This document shows positions 54,187-63,703 of a stretch of 64,000 nucleotides of DNA, one piece after another. The stretch is from Candidatus Kinetoplastibacterium sorsogonicusi (lineage in GTDB: Bacteria > Pseudomonadota > Gammaproteobacteria > Burkholderiales > Burkholderiaceae_B), in the NCBI RefSeq assembly GCF_003072465.1, contig NZ_CP025628.1, positions 677,698 to 741,697 on the forward strand, given 5' to 3'. Position 1 is the stretch's first letter. Every line of letters begins with the position of its first letter. Under the pieces are notes generated by a model. It was not told the DNA's origin. It did no database searches and was given only the letters and a program-made list of their open reading frames with translations. The position numbers and the translations under genes are program-made.

Positions 54187-54882
54187 TTAATTATTTAAAG
54201 AAGTCAAATCTATTTTAATACCAATACCCATAGTAGAAGATAAAGATATTTTACGCAAATAAACACCTTTTGCAGCAGTAGGACGATCCTTTTGTAAAGC
54301 ATCAATTAATGCAGAAAAATTAACTTTTAAATCCTCAACACTAAAAGAAGACTTTCCAATACTAGCATGGATAATCCCAACTTTATCAGTACGATACTGT
54401 ACTTGCCCAGATTTAGCATTTTTAACAGCACCAGCTACATCATTAGTTACAGTGCCAACTTTAGGGTTAGGCATTAACCCTTTTGGTCCTAAAATTTGAC
54501 CTAAAGTACCAACAATCTTCATAGAATCAGGAGTTGCTATAAGTATATCAAAGTTTATATTTCCTGATTTAATCTCATTAGCTAAGTCTTCTAACCCAAC
54601 TATATCAGCACCTGCATTTTTAGCTACTTCTACATTTATACCTTGTGTAAATACAGCAACTCTAACTATTTTACCACTACCAGATGGTAAAACAACAGAA
54701 CCACGTACTATTTGATCAGATTTTTTAGGATCTACTCCAAGTTGTATAGCTACATCAATAGATTCATTAAATTTTGCTGTAGCAGTTTCCTTTACTAAAG
54801 ATAATGCATCTTTAAGAGGATAAAGCGTATCTTTTTTTACTTTTTTAGATATTATATTAGTGCGTTTATTTATTACTGCCAT
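54187..54882 (-). CDS. rplA: 50S ribosomal protein L1
   Basis: 231 residues; [62 protein letters not shown] and [14 protein letters not shown]. Forms the mobile L1 stalk at the E site and in many bacteria represses rplKA. Between rplK and rplJ. Confidence 0.98.
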   Translation of the reverse strand: MAVINKRTNIISKKVKKDTLYPLKDALSLVKETATAKFNESIDVAIQLGVDPKKSDQIVRGSVVLPSGSGKIVRVAVFTQGINVEVAKNAGADIVGLEDLANEIKSGNINFDILIATPDSMKIVGTLGQILGPKGLMPNPKVGTVTNDVAGAVKNAKSGQVQYRTDKVGIIHASIGKSSFSVEDLKVNFSALIDALQKDRPTAAKGVYLRKISLSSTMGIGIKIDLTSLNN

Positions 54883-54883
54883 T

Positions 54884-55315
54884 TTAAAGATCCTCCACAG
54901 TTACACCAATGCTACGAGCACTGCCTGCAATTGTGCGTACAGCAGATTCTAAATTAGCAGCTGTTAAATCAGGCTCTTTAAGTTTAGCAATTTCTTCTGC
55001 TTGAGATTTAGTAATTTTTCCAACCTTATCTGTATGTGGCTTAGCAGAACCTTTTTCAATTCCAGCAGCTTTCTTAATTAGTACAGTTGCTGGAGGAGTT
55101 TTTAAGATAAAAGTAAAACTTTTATCTGCAAAAGCAGTAATTACAACAGGTACTGGAATACCTTGTTCCATGTTTTGTGTTTTAGCATTAAAAGCTTTAC
55201 AAAATTCCATAATGTTCAAACCTCTTTGTCCAAGAGCTGGACCAATAGGAGGTGATGGATTAGCTTTTCCAGCAGGTACTTGTAATTTTATAAAACCTAT
55301 TATTTTCTTTGCCAA
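54884..55315 (-). CDS. rplK: 50S ribosomal protein L11
   Basis: 143 residues, [42 protein letters not shown], and the C-terminal RNA-binding domain ending [13 protein letters not shown]. GTPase-associated centre; needed for RelA activation. Followed one base later by rplA. Confidence 0.98.
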   Translation of the reverse strand: MAKKIIGFIKLQVPAGKANPSPPIGPALGQRGLNIMEFCKAFNAKTQNMEQGIPVPVVITAFADKSFTFILKTPPATVLIKKAAGIEKGSAKPHTDKVGKITKSQAEEIAKLKEPDLTAANLESAVRTIAGSARSIGVTVEDL

Positions 55316-55380
55316 TTTTATCTCCCTATGGGTAATTCGCTTAATTATTATTTATTAAGCTCCCCAAATTACTTTAAATA

Positions 55381-55914
55381 TCAAACTTTCTCTACTTGAT
55401 TAAACTCAAGTTCTACAGGTGTAGCTCTTCCAAAAATAGCTACAGAAACTCTCATTTTATTTTTTTCATAATTTACTTCTTCAATATTACCATTAAAATC
55501 GGCAAATGGACCGTCTTTAACCCTTATCATTTCTCCAATTTCAAATAATACTTTAGGCTTAGGTTTTTCAAAACCTTCTTCTATTTGAAGAAGAATTTTA
55601 TTTACTTCCTTTTCTGAAATAGGAGAGGGACGGTTTCCAGATCCACCTAAAAATCCATTTACTTTATTTGTATTTTTTACCAAGTGCCATGTTTCATCTG
55701 TTAAAACCATTTCAATTAAAACATATCCAGGAAATATTTTGCGTTCTGAAATAGTTTTTTGACCATGTTTTACATCAATCACTTCTTCAGAAGGTATCAA
55801 TATACGTCCAAACATATGGCCTAAATTATAACGGTCAATACGATCATTCAATAATTTTACGACATTTTTTTCCATGCTAGAACTAACATGAACAACATAC
55901 CAACATTTCATCAT
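55381..55914 (-). CDS. nusG: transcription antitermination factor NusG
   Basis: 177 residues: [18 protein letters not shown] at the N-terminus (RNA polymerase clamp-binding NGN domain), [20 protein letters not shown], and a KOW domain ([20 protein letters not shown]) that contacts Rho or S10. Two adjacent ATGs are possible; the first (55914) aligns with MSKRWYVV of Bordetella. Follows secE by 9 bases. Confidence 0.97.
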   Translation of the reverse strand: MMKCWYVVHVSSSMEKNVVKLLNDRIDRYNLGHMFGRILIPSEEVIDVKHGQKTISERKIFPGYVLIEMVLTDETWHLVKNTNKVNGFLGGSGNRPSPISEKEVNKILLQIEEGFEKPKPKVLFEIGEMIRVKDGPFADFNGNIEEVNYEKNKMRVSVAIFGRATPVELEFNQVEKV

Positions 55915-55923
55915 TAATAAATC

Positions 55924-56289
55924 CTACTTCCAGCCTAATAAAAAAGCATAAATCAAAAAAGCAATAGCTTTATCAATAATCCAAATAAAAAAACCACTCA
56001 ATATAGAAAATAGAAATACTAAAAATGCCATATGAATAATTTCTTTATTAGCAGGCCATATTACCTTTTTTAATTCTTCATAAGAAGCTATAAAAAAAGT
56101 TAATAAATTTTGACCAAAACTATTCAAAGATAATATAAATACAGATAAAGAAATCAAAGAAGAACAGAAAAATAATCTAACTATAAAATTATTATTTTTT
56201 AATAAAAAATAACTTAATATTGCAGCCAAAAACAGAGAACCAGAAATAAAATTCTTGATTTTATTAGACATTTTAAATAAAAGTTTCAT
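55924..56289 (-). CDS. secE: preprotein translocase subunit SecE
   Basis: 121 residues with three hydrophobic helices, the three-helix proteobacterial form. The conserved cytosolic segment FIASYEELKKVIWPANKEII precedes the last membrane helix. GAGGT lies close to ATG 56289; an ATG at 56271 would shorten the protein by six residues. Partner of SecY; cotranscribed with nusG, and preceded by tRNA-Trp. Confidence 0.94.
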   Translation of the reverse strand: MKLLFKMSNKIKNFISGSLFLAAILSYFLLKNNNFIVRLFFCSSLISLSVFILSLNSFGQNLLTFFIASYEELKKVIWPANKEIIHMAFLVFLFSILSGFFIWIIDKAIAFLIYAFLLGWK

Positions 56290-56316
56290 TTGACCTCAAA
56301 ATCTTACCAAAATAAA

Positions 56317-56392
56317 TGGCAGGGGCAGTAGGAATTGAACCCACAACCTTCGGTTTTGGAGACCGACACTCTACCAATTGAGCTATGCCCCT
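56317..56392 (-). tRNA. trnW: tRNA-Trp (anticodon CCA)
   Basis: 76 nucleotides including an encoded CCA tail. Acceptor AGGGGCA/TGCCCCT, discriminator G, anticodon stem TCGGT-CTCCAAA-ACCGA with anticodon CCA, T-arm GTGGG-TTCAATT-CCTAC. Lies just before secE, as in relatives. Confidence 0.97.
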
Positions 56393-56637
56393 AAAAAAGT
56401 TCTTAGAGAACTTGATATGATACATATCAATAATAATCATGTAAACATTTGTATAAAATAAATTTATACAAAATTTAATAAACTATTATTAATTATATTT
56501 AATGTTTATTCATTTTTTATGTAAAAATATATAAATATGATTAATATTTGTATATTAAAACTTAATTTTCATTATTTGATTTAATCAATATATTACATAT
56601 CGTTAATATATAACGAAAACCATAAAAATTTGATTAA

Positions 56638-56712
<75 letters not shown>

Positions 56713-56721
56713 CAACGTCCC

Positions 56722-56795
56722 TGGAGCGGGTGAAGGGAATCGAACCCTCGTAATAAGCTTGGAAGGCTTCTGCTCTACCATTGAGCTACACCCGC
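56722..56795 (-). tRNA. trnG: tRNA-Gly (anticodon TCC)
   Basis: 74 nucleotides with encoded CCA. Acceptor GCGGGTG/CACCCGC, anticodon loop CTTCCAA (TCC), T-arm with TTCGATT. The anticodon stem GAAGC / GCTTA has a G-A mismatch at its outer pair (27-43). Nine bases from tRNA-Thr. Confidence 0.96.
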
Positions 56796-56821
56796 AAAAA
56801 TTAATATACAATTTTTCAAAA

Positions 56822-56907
56822 TGGTGGAGGAGGTTGGATTCGAACCAACGTAGGCGTTAGCCAACAGATTTACAGTCTGCCCCCTTTAGCCACTCGGGCA
56901 CCCCTCC
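56822..56907 (-). tRNA. trnY: tRNA-Tyr (anticodon GTA)
   Basis: 86 nucleotides, class II with a long variable arm and encoded CCA. Acceptor GGAGGGG paired with the 3' CCTCCTC-type arm, anticodon stem CAGAC-TGTAAAT-CTG, anticodon GTA, T-arm GTTGG-TTCGAAT-CCAAC. First of the tRNA cluster on the minus strand. Confidence 0.96.
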
Positions 56908-57048
56908 AATAACAAACAAATTATTATTTTGAATAATTTTATACTATATGTCAAATTAAGATCATAAAAAATTTATTACAAAAAATAACATTTTAAATAT
57001 TATACCTGTAAATATTTATTTTGCATATATATAAATACATTAAATTTT

Positions 57049-57705
57049 TTATATATTATTTTTTTCTTTAATATAAATTAAACATCTTTTTGATTCTAAA
57101 TATGGAACATAAAGATTTTTTGTACCTATAAAATTCCAATTTTGCAGAGATTTTAAATCTTCTATTTCATGTTGAGGAAATAAACCTTTCATTGCTATTA
57201 AAGTACCATTTTGATTTAAATGTTTATGTGATAATAAAATAAAATTTTTAATAGAAGAAAAAGCTCTTGATATTACAATGTCACAATTTAATGGAGTTAT
57301 ACATTCTACTCTAGAATGTATAACTTTAATATTTTTGATAAGTAAACAATTTGCTACATATTTTATAAAACTAGTTTTTTTTTCTACTGAATCAATACAA
57401 ATAATATTCCAATCATTATTCATAATTGCTAATATCATACCTGGCACACCGCAACCAGAACCAATATCAGCTAATTTTATATTTTTAGAATATATTTTTT
57501 TTAAAGATGGAATTACTGCTAAGCTATCTATTATGTGATAAATCAAAATTTTTTTTTTAGTTTTAATAGATGTTATATTATATACTTCATTCCATTCTAA
57601 AATATAATCTACATATTTTATTAGTTTTTCTTGTTGAGTTGCAGAAATATTTATTTTGAGTTTTATTGCTGCATTATTTAAAATATCAATGTATTCTTTA
57701 CTCAT
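57049..57705 (-). CDS. rsmG: 16S rRNA (guanine-N7) methyltransferase RsmG
   Basis: Methylates G527 of 16S rRNA using SAM. The 218-residue Rossmann-fold protein has the SAM loop LADIGSGCGVPGMILAI near residue 97, CIDSVEKKTSFIKYV, and the ISRAFSSIKNFILL and GTLIAMKG motifs. Follows mnmG by 19 bases (the gidA-gidB pair). Confidence 0.95.
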   Translation of the reverse strand: MSKEYIDILNNAAIKLKINISATQQEKLIKYVDYILEWNEVYNITSIKTKKKILIYHIIDSLAVIPSLKKIYSKNIKLADIGSGCGVPGMILAIMNNDWNIICIDSVEKKTSFIKYVANCLLIKNIKVIHSRVECITPLNCDIVISRAFSSIKNFILLSHKHLNQNGTLIAMKGLFPQHEIEDLKSLQNWNFIGTKNLYVPYLESKRCLIYIKEKNNI

Positions 57706-57724
57706 ATATTAATGTTCAAAAAAT

Positions 57725-59629
57725 TTATATTTTTTTTAAAGATTTATATTTTTTCAAATAAATTAGTAAAACAGAAATAGCAGCAGGTGTAATACCAGAA
57801 ATTCTGCTAGCTTGTCCAATAGTAGTCGGTTTGTAAAAATTCAGTTTTTGTCTAACCTCAATAGATAAATTTTTTATTTGATTAAAATTTATCTCTTTAT
57901 CTATTTGGTAATTTTCATATATATTATTTTTGTTTATCTCTTTTAATTGATTATTAATATATCCTTCATAATTTGATTGAATTGTAATTTGTTCTGAAAT
58001 ATTATGATTATCTATAAAACCAGGTCCATAAATATATTCACTATTTTGATTCTTTAATTTCATCAATATTTCATATGTAATATTAGGTCTTTTCATTAAA
58101 TCAAATAAAGAAGATGATTCAATGCTTTTAATATTTAATTTATTTAAAAAATTAGAATCTACTTGCGAAGTATCCAATTTTATATTTTTTAACCTTAATA
58201 TTTCATTTTCTATGGATTCCTGTTTAATACAAAAAGATTCCCATTTAGAATCATTAATTAAACCAAACTTACGACCAATAGGAGTTAATCTTAAATCAGC
58301 ATTATCTTCTCTTAAACTTAATCTATATTCTGCTCTAGAAGTAAACATTCTGTAAGGTTCAGTAACACCTTTATTAACTAAATCGTCTATCATAACTCCT
58401 ATATAAGAATGTTTTCTATCAGGTACAAAAAATTCCTTTCTTAAAGATTTCATAGAAGCATTTAATCCAGCTATTAACCCCTGTGCAGCAGCTTCTTCAT
58501 ATCCAGTAGTACCGTTTATTTGACCTGCAAAGAATAAACCAGATACAATTTTGCTTTCTAAAGTTAAATTTAAATTTCTAGGATCATAATAATCATATTC
58601 TATAGCATAACCAGGTACTAAAATATTAGCTTCTTCCAAACCAGGTATTGATCTAATAAATTTTATTTGAGTATCTAAAGGTAAACTAGTAGATACTCCA
58701 TTGGGATAAATAATATTAGAATTTAAACCTTCTGGCTCCAAAAAAACTTGATGAGAGTTTTTATCTTGAAATCGTTTTACTTTGTCTTCTATAGAAGGAC
58801 AATAACGTGGACCAATACCTGAAATTGATCCATTAAACAAAGGAGATGTATTAAAAGAAGAACTAATAATTTCATGAGTAGTTTTATTAGTATGTGTAAT
58901 CCAACAAGGTAATTGTTTAGGATGCATACTAATATCACCATTAAATGAAAATACTGGATATGGGTTATTATCTGATTCTTGCTTTTCTAGCAAAGAAAAA
59001 TTTATTGATTTTTTATCAATCCTTGGAGGAGTTCCAGTTTTCAATCTTCCTTTCGTAAGACCTATATCGTTTAATTTATTAGCTAACATAATGGATGATG
59101 GATCTCCAATTCTACCACCATATTTTTTTTCAGAACCAATATGTATAACACCGTTAAGAAATGTACCTGTAGTTAAAACAACGCTTTTTGTTTGTATTTC
59201 TTCATTATCATCCGTTTTTATACAATAAATTTTATGATTTTTAATAATGATATCAATTACTGTTTTTTCTTTAATTTGTAATAATTGATTATTCATCAAA
59301 TTGAAATAAATAAATTTACTATATAATTCTCTATCTATTTGAGCTCTAGTAGCTCTTACAGCTGGTCCTTTAGATTTATTTAATATTCTAAATTGTATAC
59401 CTGCATGATCAGCAGCTATGGCCATAATACCACCTAAAGCATCGATTTCTTTTACTAAATGACCCTTACCAATACCTCCTATAGATGGATTACAAGACAT
59501 TTGTCCTAGTGAACTAATTTTAGTGGTGAGTAATAAAGTTTTTGCTCCAGATTTAGAAGCAGCTAATGCAGCTTCAGTACCAGCATGTCCTCCACCTATT
59601 ACAATAACATCAAAAATATTTGAATTCAT
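57725..59629 (-). CDS. mnmG: tRNA uridine 5-carboxymethylaminomethyl modification enzyme MnmG
   Basis: FAD enzyme that, with MnmE, builds the cmnm5 group on U34 of several tRNAs. The 634-residue protein has the FAD motif [19 protein letters not shown] at residues 11-29, [47 protein letters not shown] and the C-terminal [21 protein letters not shown] helix. Partner mnmE lies across the candidate origin region. Confidence 0.97.
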   Translation of the reverse strand: MNSNIFDVIVIGGGHAGTEAALAASKSGAKTLLLTTKISSLGQMSCNPSIGGIGKGHLVKEIDALGGIMAIAADHAGIQFRILNKSKGPAVRATRAQIDRELYSKFIYFNLMNNQLLQIKEKTVIDIIIKNHKIYCIKTDDNEEIQTKSVVLTTGTFLNGVIHIGSEKKYGGRIGDPSSIMLANKLNDIGLTKGRLKTGTPPRIDKKSINFSLLEKQESDNNPYPVFSFNGDISMHPKQLPCWITHTNKTTHEIISSSFNTSPLFNGSISGIGPRYCPSIEDKVKRFQDKNSHQVFLEPEGLNSNIIYPNGVSTSLPLDTQIKFIRSIPGLEEANILVPGYAIEYDYYDPRNLNLTLESKIVSGLFFAGQINGTTGYEEAAAQGLIAGLNASMKSLRKEFFVPDRKHSYIGVMIDDLVNKGVTEPYRMFTSRAEYRLSLREDNADLRLTPIGRKFGLINDSKWESFCIKQESIENEILRLKNIKLDTSQVDSNFLNKLNIKSIESSSLFDLMKRPNITYEILMKLKNQNSEYIYGPGFIDNHNISEQITIQSNYEGYINNQLKEINKNNIYENYQIDKEINFNQIKNLSIEVRQKLNFYKPTTIGQASRISGITPAAISVLLIYLKKYKSLKKI

Positions 59630-59869
59630 TTTATAATATGTATATATATATATTAATTAATAATATGTATTGTTGATAACTTTAATAAAACATTAAAAAC
59701 CCTATTAAATCATTGAATATAACTAATTTTTATAGTTTATAACTTATGTGTTGATAAACTATAAAAAGTTAATAAGTTTTTAATAAATTAAAAAATGTTA
59801 ACTTATTAAGAAATCATCCAATGATTATTAACAATGTTTTATACAATGATTATTAACAATATTTTAAAT
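59630..59869. other. candidate replication origin between mnmG and mnmE
   Basis: A 240-base AT-rich gap with an unusual density of repeats. Two exact TGTTGATAA sites (59671-59679, 59749-59757), one base off the DnaA box complement TGTGGATAA; two TTATTAACA sites (59825-59833, 59850-59858) inside a perfect 17-base direct repeat CAATGATTATTAACAAT (59819-59835, 59844-59860); and a perfect 10-base inverted repeat TATAGTTTAT/ATAAACTATA (59731-59740, 59754-59763) overlapping the second site. Bordetella origins are placed beside gidA (mnmG). Confidence 0.5.
59819..59860. repeat. 17-base direct repeat, two copies 25 bases apart
   Basis: CAATGATTATTAACAAT occurs at 59819-59835 and 59844-59860, separated by eight bases. 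It lies just after the mnmE stop in the candidate origin region and contains a DnaA-box-like core in each copy. Confidence 0.9.
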
Positions 59870-61225
59870 TTATTTACCTATACAAAAACTAGAAAATATT
59901 TCTCCCAATAAATCTTCATTAGTAAATTTTCCAGTAATAGCATTAATATTATTTTGAGCTAATCTAATTTCTTCTGCAGATAATTCTAAAAAATTATCTT
60001 TTTTGATTAAATTATTATAAGCGTTATCTAAATGATAAATTGTATTTTTCAAACACTCAACATGTCTTTTTCTTGCTAACCAAGGTATTTCTTCTTGATC
60101 TTTTTCATTAGCTATTTGAGTAATTCTATTTTTTATATCTTCTAAACCTATAGATTTTTTTACTGAAACATATAAATTATATTTATTTGGTTTTATATTA
60201 AAATTTAAGTTTGTTTTTATTAAATCTATTTTATTAAAAACATTAATTGTTTTGTATTTAGGTAACTTTATTGTTTCTTTCAGGTTAATATTATTGATAT
60301 TTTTAATATCGTGTATATTTAATATAATATCTGCCTTTTTAATTGCTAACATACTCCTTTTAATGCCTATTTTTTCTACGGGATCCTTTGTATCGTGTAT
60401 GCCAGCTGTATCCATTAAATTAATCTGAAATCCATCTATATATATAGTTTTTGTAATAACATCTCTTGTAGTACCTGCAAAAGGAGTAACTATAGCGACC
60501 TCCTCGTCTATTAATTTGTTTAATAAACTGGATTTTCCTACATTAGGTTTTCCTATCAATGCAACATTAATACCTTCTCTTATTTTAAAACTAAATTTAG
60601 ATTTATGAATTAAACCTTTAATTTCTTTTTTAATTTCTAGTATGTTATTCAAAATTTTATCTATATTTAAATATTCTATTTCTTCTTCTGAAAAATCTAA
60701 ATTAGCTTCCATTATTACTTGAATATTGATTAAATTTTTTTGTATATTATCTAATATATAACTAAATTTACCTGATAAAGAAATATTAGCACTTTTAACT
60801 GCTATTTTAGACTTTGCATTTATTAAATCTGATATAGCTTCAGCTTGTGTTAAATCTATTTTTCCGTTTAAAAATGCTCTTTTTGTAAATTCTCCAGGAT
60901 CTGCTAATCTCAAGTTTAGCTCTATTTTATTTTTTAATAAACATTCTAGTATTAATCTAGTCACATATATACCACCATGACATTGTAACTCTAAAACATC
61001 TTCTCCTGTGTAAGAATTAGGAGCTTTAAAAAAAATTACGATTCCCCTATCAATTATTTCATTTTTATCAAGAAAAGGTAAATAATATACTTTTCTAGGA
61101 TACAATTCTTGTTTAAAAATATGTCCAATTATATTAATTAAATTTGGACCTGATATACGTATAACACCTATACTACCTTTGCCATTAGCAGTAGCTATAG
61201 CTACAATATTGTCATTATTATTCAT
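59870..61225 (-). CDS. mnmE: tRNA modification GTPase MnmE
   Basis: GTPase partner of MnmG in cmnm5U34 formation. The 451-residue protein has the N-terminal folate-binding domain (IVAIATANGKGSIGVIRISGP, PGEFTKRAFLNGKIDLTQAEA), a helical domain, the inserted G domain (GKPNVGKSSLLN, TPFAGTTRD, DTAGIHDT, NKID) and the C-terminal CIGK with the conserved cysteine. Follows yidC by 68 bases. Confidence 0.97.
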   Translation of the reverse strand: MNNNDNIVAIATANGKGSIGVIRISGPNLINIIGHIFKQELYPRKVYYLPFLDKNEIIDRGIVIFFKAPNSYTGEDVLELQCHGGIYVTRLILECLLKNKIELNLRLADPGEFTKRAFLNGKIDLTQAEAISDLINAKSKIAVKSANISLSGKFSYILDNIQKNLINIQVIMEANLDFSEEEIEYLNIDKILNNILEIKKEIKGLIHKSKFSFKIREGINVALIGKPNVGKSSLLNKLIDEEVAIVTPFAGTTRDVITKTIYIDGFQINLMDTAGIHDTKDPVEKIGIKRSMLAIKKADIILNIHDIKNINNINLKETIKLPKYKTINVFNKIDLIKTNLNFNIKPNKYNLYVSVKKSIGLEDIKNRITQIANEKDQEEIPWLARKRHVECLKNTIYHLDNAYNNLIKKDNFLELSAEEIRLAQNNINAITGKFTNEDLLGEIFSSFCIGK

Positions 61226-61293
61226 TTTATGAAAAATTAATCAATGTATAGGATAATACTATTAGCAAGATATCCTATACATTAATTAGATAT

Positions 61294-62898
61294 TTATGAG
61301 TGATATAAATTTTTAGTAATAAACCATTGTTGCATAATAGATATAGTATTATTTACACACCAATAAAGTACTAAACCTGATGGGAAAAAAAACATCATAA
61401 ATCCAAATACAATTGGCATTATCATCATAATTTTAGCTTGTATAGGATCTGTTGGTGCTGGATTTAATTTTATTTGTAAAAACATTGTAAGCATCATTAA
61501 TGATGGAAGTATAAAAAAAGGATCTTTAGCTGATAAATCGTTGATCCATAAAATCCATGGTGCTCCTTTCATTTCTACACTTGATAATAATACCCAATAT
61601 AAAGCAATAAATACTGGTATTTGAATTAATGTTGGTAAACAACCCCCTAGAGGATTAATTTTTTCTGTCTTATATAAATCCATCAAAGCTATATTTAATT
61701 TTTGTTTATCTTCATTATATATTTCTTTTAAAGATTGAATTTTAGGAGCTATATCTTTCAACTTTGCCATAGATTTATAGCTTGCAGAAGATAAAGGAAA
61801 GAAAATTAACTTAATAAATATAGTAAGAAATACGATAGACCATCCCCAATTATTAAATATTTTATACATTAATGTAAGCAATAAGAATAAAGGTTTTGCT
61901 ATTATAGTAAAAAAACCATAATCTACAACTAAATCTAATCCTTCAGATAATTGTGATAATGTATTTTGATCTTGTGGACCAATCCATAAATTAGATGTAT
62001 TAGATATAGTATGATTTGGTAATACTTGTTCAAGATTTTCTATAACTCTTGCTACATAAGTATTTTTATATAAATCATTAATTTTGACTATTTCATTTTT
62101 ATGATTAATACCTGGAGTTGGTATCAAAGCAGTAGTAAAATACTGTTGAACCATTGCAATCCATCCATTACTGCTTTCCTTAATATATTTTTGTTTATTT
62201 TTTGTAATATCATCAAAAGATATTTTTTGAAATTTTTCTTTATTAGAAAAAACAGCAAAACCAGTAAATGTTTTATAGAATTTAGAAATTCCATATGGCT
62301 CATTCCCATCTCTTTCTATTTGCAAATATAAAGAGGGATATATAGTTTCTTTATTGTTATTCGTCAATTTATGTATGACTTGTATATTGTAAGATTTTTC
62401 ATTTATTAAAAAAATTTTTTTTAGTAAAACATTATTAACATTTGCTTCAAATACTAATTTTTTTTGATTGCCAAGAAATATTGAATCATCTTTATTAAAT
62501 GTAAAATTTGTTTGATGATTAGGAAATTCTTCTTTAGCTTTATTACTAATAATTCCAGATTGTACTACATAAAAATTCTTATCATTTTTATCTAATAAAA
62601 TTGTACCTTCATCTTTATTCATTAAAGATGGATATTTCAATAATTTGACTTTTATAATTTGAGCACCAAGACAATCTAAAGTAATATCTAGTAAGTCTGT
62701 TTTCACATTTATTAAATCACCTGTATCATACTTTTTTGTATCATGATAAATATTGGGTATTATTGTAGTAGAATCTGTAATAGAATTATTTGCTGTTTGT
62801 ATATATTGATTTTGTTTATAATCATTTTGCCATTGATGCCATAATAACATTATGGAAAATGAAAAAATTATCCAAAGTATTAGTTTTTTTGTATCCAT
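61294..62898 (-). CDS. yidC: membrane protein insertase YidC
   Basis: Inserts and folds inner-membrane proteins, alone or with SecYEG. 534 residues from ATG 62898 (MDTKKLILWIIFSFSIMLLW), matching the family N-terminus; in-frame starts up to 62925 are not conserved. One N-terminal helix, a large periplasmic domain, then five helices with FPLSSASYKSMAKLKDIAPK and NPLGGCLPTLIQIPVFIALY near residues 370-440. Lies between yidD and mnmE, the classic rpmH-rnpA-yidD-yidC-mnmE order. Confidence 0.96.
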   Translation of the reverse strand: MDTKKLILWIIFSFSIMLLWHQWQNDYKQNQYIQTANNSITDSTTIIPNIYHDTKKYDTGDLINVKTDLLDITLDCLGAQIIKVKLLKYPSLMNKDEGTILLDKNDKNFYVVQSGIISNKAKEEFPNHQTNFTFNKDDSIFLGNQKKLVFEANVNNVLLKKIFLINEKSYNIQVIHKLTNNNKETIYPSLYLQIERDGNEPYGISKFYKTFTGFAVFSNKEKFQKISFDDITKNKQKYIKESSNGWIAMVQQYFTTALIPTPGINHKNEIVKINDLYKNTYVARVIENLEQVLPNHTISNTSNLWIGPQDQNTLSQLSEGLDLVVDYGFFTIIAKPLFLLLTLMYKIFNNWGWSIVFLTIFIKLIFFPLSSASYKSMAKLKDIAPKIQSLKEIYNEDKQKLNIALMDLYKTEKINPLGGCLPTLIQIPVFIALYWVLLSSVEMKGAPWILWINDLSAKDPFFILPSLMMLTMFLQIKLNPAPTDPIQAKIMMIMPIVFGFMMFFFPSGLVLYWCVNNTISIMQQWFITKNLYHS

Positions 62899-62955
62899 GA
62901 TTTTAGTAATTGACATACAATTCACTATTAAAATTAATTTATAAAATTATTACTA

Positions 62956-63177
62956 TTAATTTTTATGTGAAATAAAGTCTTTTCCTCCTTTAATATATGG
63001 ATTGCATTTTAATATGCGTATTATAGTTAGAAAAATACCATACAAAATTCCATGATTTTTAATAGAATCAATAGCATAATTAGAACATGAAGGAATAAAT
63101 CTACAATTTTGGCCAATTAATGGACTTATTATGTATTGGTATGTTTTAATTATTGATATTAAGACTTTTTTTATCAT
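62956..63177 (-). CDS. yidD: membrane protein insertion efficiency factor YidD
   Basis: 73 residues from ATG 63177, preceded by AAGGA; the family core is YQYIISPLIGQNCRFIPSCSNYAIDSIKNHG with the conserved C-x(6)-C-type cysteines. Small amphipathic membrane-associated protein thought to help YidC. Its start overlaps the end of rnpA by 32 bases, the usual coupling. Confidence 0.93.
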   Translation of the reverse strand: MIKKVLISIIKTYQYIISPLIGQNCRFIPSCSNYAIDSIKNHGILYGIFLTIIRILKCNPYIKGGKDFISHKN

Positions 63178-63541
63178 TTTTAATCCTTGAGAACTGATGA
63201 AAAAGTTCAATATTTATTATTTTTTTTATTTTCATTAGAGAATATTTTGGTATTTTCTTATATAAACGAAAAATATAATTTTTTTTAGGAATAAGAGCGC
63301 GATTTTTTCTAAAAAATTCCCTTATTATTCTTTTTAATGTATTTCTAATTATAGCTTTTTTAGCAAATTTTTTAGATATAATGATACCAAGCCTAGCTTC
63401 TATATGATAATTTTGCAGCTTATTTGATGCTATTATAATAAAAAAATTACCAAAATCTATTTTTTTACCATTTTTAAGAATAAAAACGAAATCTGAATTT
63501 TTTTTTAATCGCGCCTCGGCTGGAAGCGTGGCGCGTAACAT
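63146..63541 (-). CDS. rnpA: ribonuclease P protein component
   Basis: Basic protein subunit of RNase P, which matures the 5' ends of tRNAs. 131 residues from ATG 63541 (MLRATLPAEARLKKNSDF, as in Bordetella); GTG 63544 is also in frame. RNA-binding segment KKAIIRNTLKRIIREFFR is the RNR motif, slightly altered (IIRNTLKRIIRE). The first dozen codons are far richer in GC than the rest of the gene and can fold into a hairpin. Confidence 0.95.
   Translation of the reverse strand: MLRATLPAEARLKKNSDFVFILKNGKKIDFGNFFIIIASNKLQNYHIEARLGIIISKKFAKKAIIRNTLKRIIREFFRKNRALIPKKNYIFRLYKKIPKYSLMKIKKIINIELFHQFSRIKNDKKSLNINN
63510..63535 (-). promoter_or_regulatory. GC-rich hairpin inside the first codons of rnpA
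   Basis: CGCGCC (63510-63515) and GGCGCG (63530-63535) are complementary with a 14-base loop. All stem pairs are G-C in a genome where most codons end in A or T. It spans rnpA codons 3-11. Confidence 0.5.
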
Positions 63542-63568
63542 CACTATTAATTTTAATTAATTATATGC

Positions 63569-63703
63569 TTATACAGAAAGACGTTTGCGGCCTTTAGCTC
63601 TTCTAGCATTTAGAATAGCACGACCAGCACGTGTTTTCATACGTATACGAAAACCGTGAGTTCTTTTTCTGCGTGTAACTGAAGGTTGATAAGTGCGTTT
63701 CAT
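63569..63703 (-). CDS. rpmH: 50S ribosomal protein L34
   Basis: 44 residues read directly from the sequence: [20 protein letters not shown], then [27 protein letters not shown] end. Full family length. First gene of rpmH-rnpA-yidD-yidC-mnmE; dnaA is normally divergent just beyond, which would be past the right window edge. Confidence 0.98.
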   Translation of the reverse strand: MKRTYQPSVTRRKRTHGFRIRMKTRAGRAILNARRAKGRKRLSV

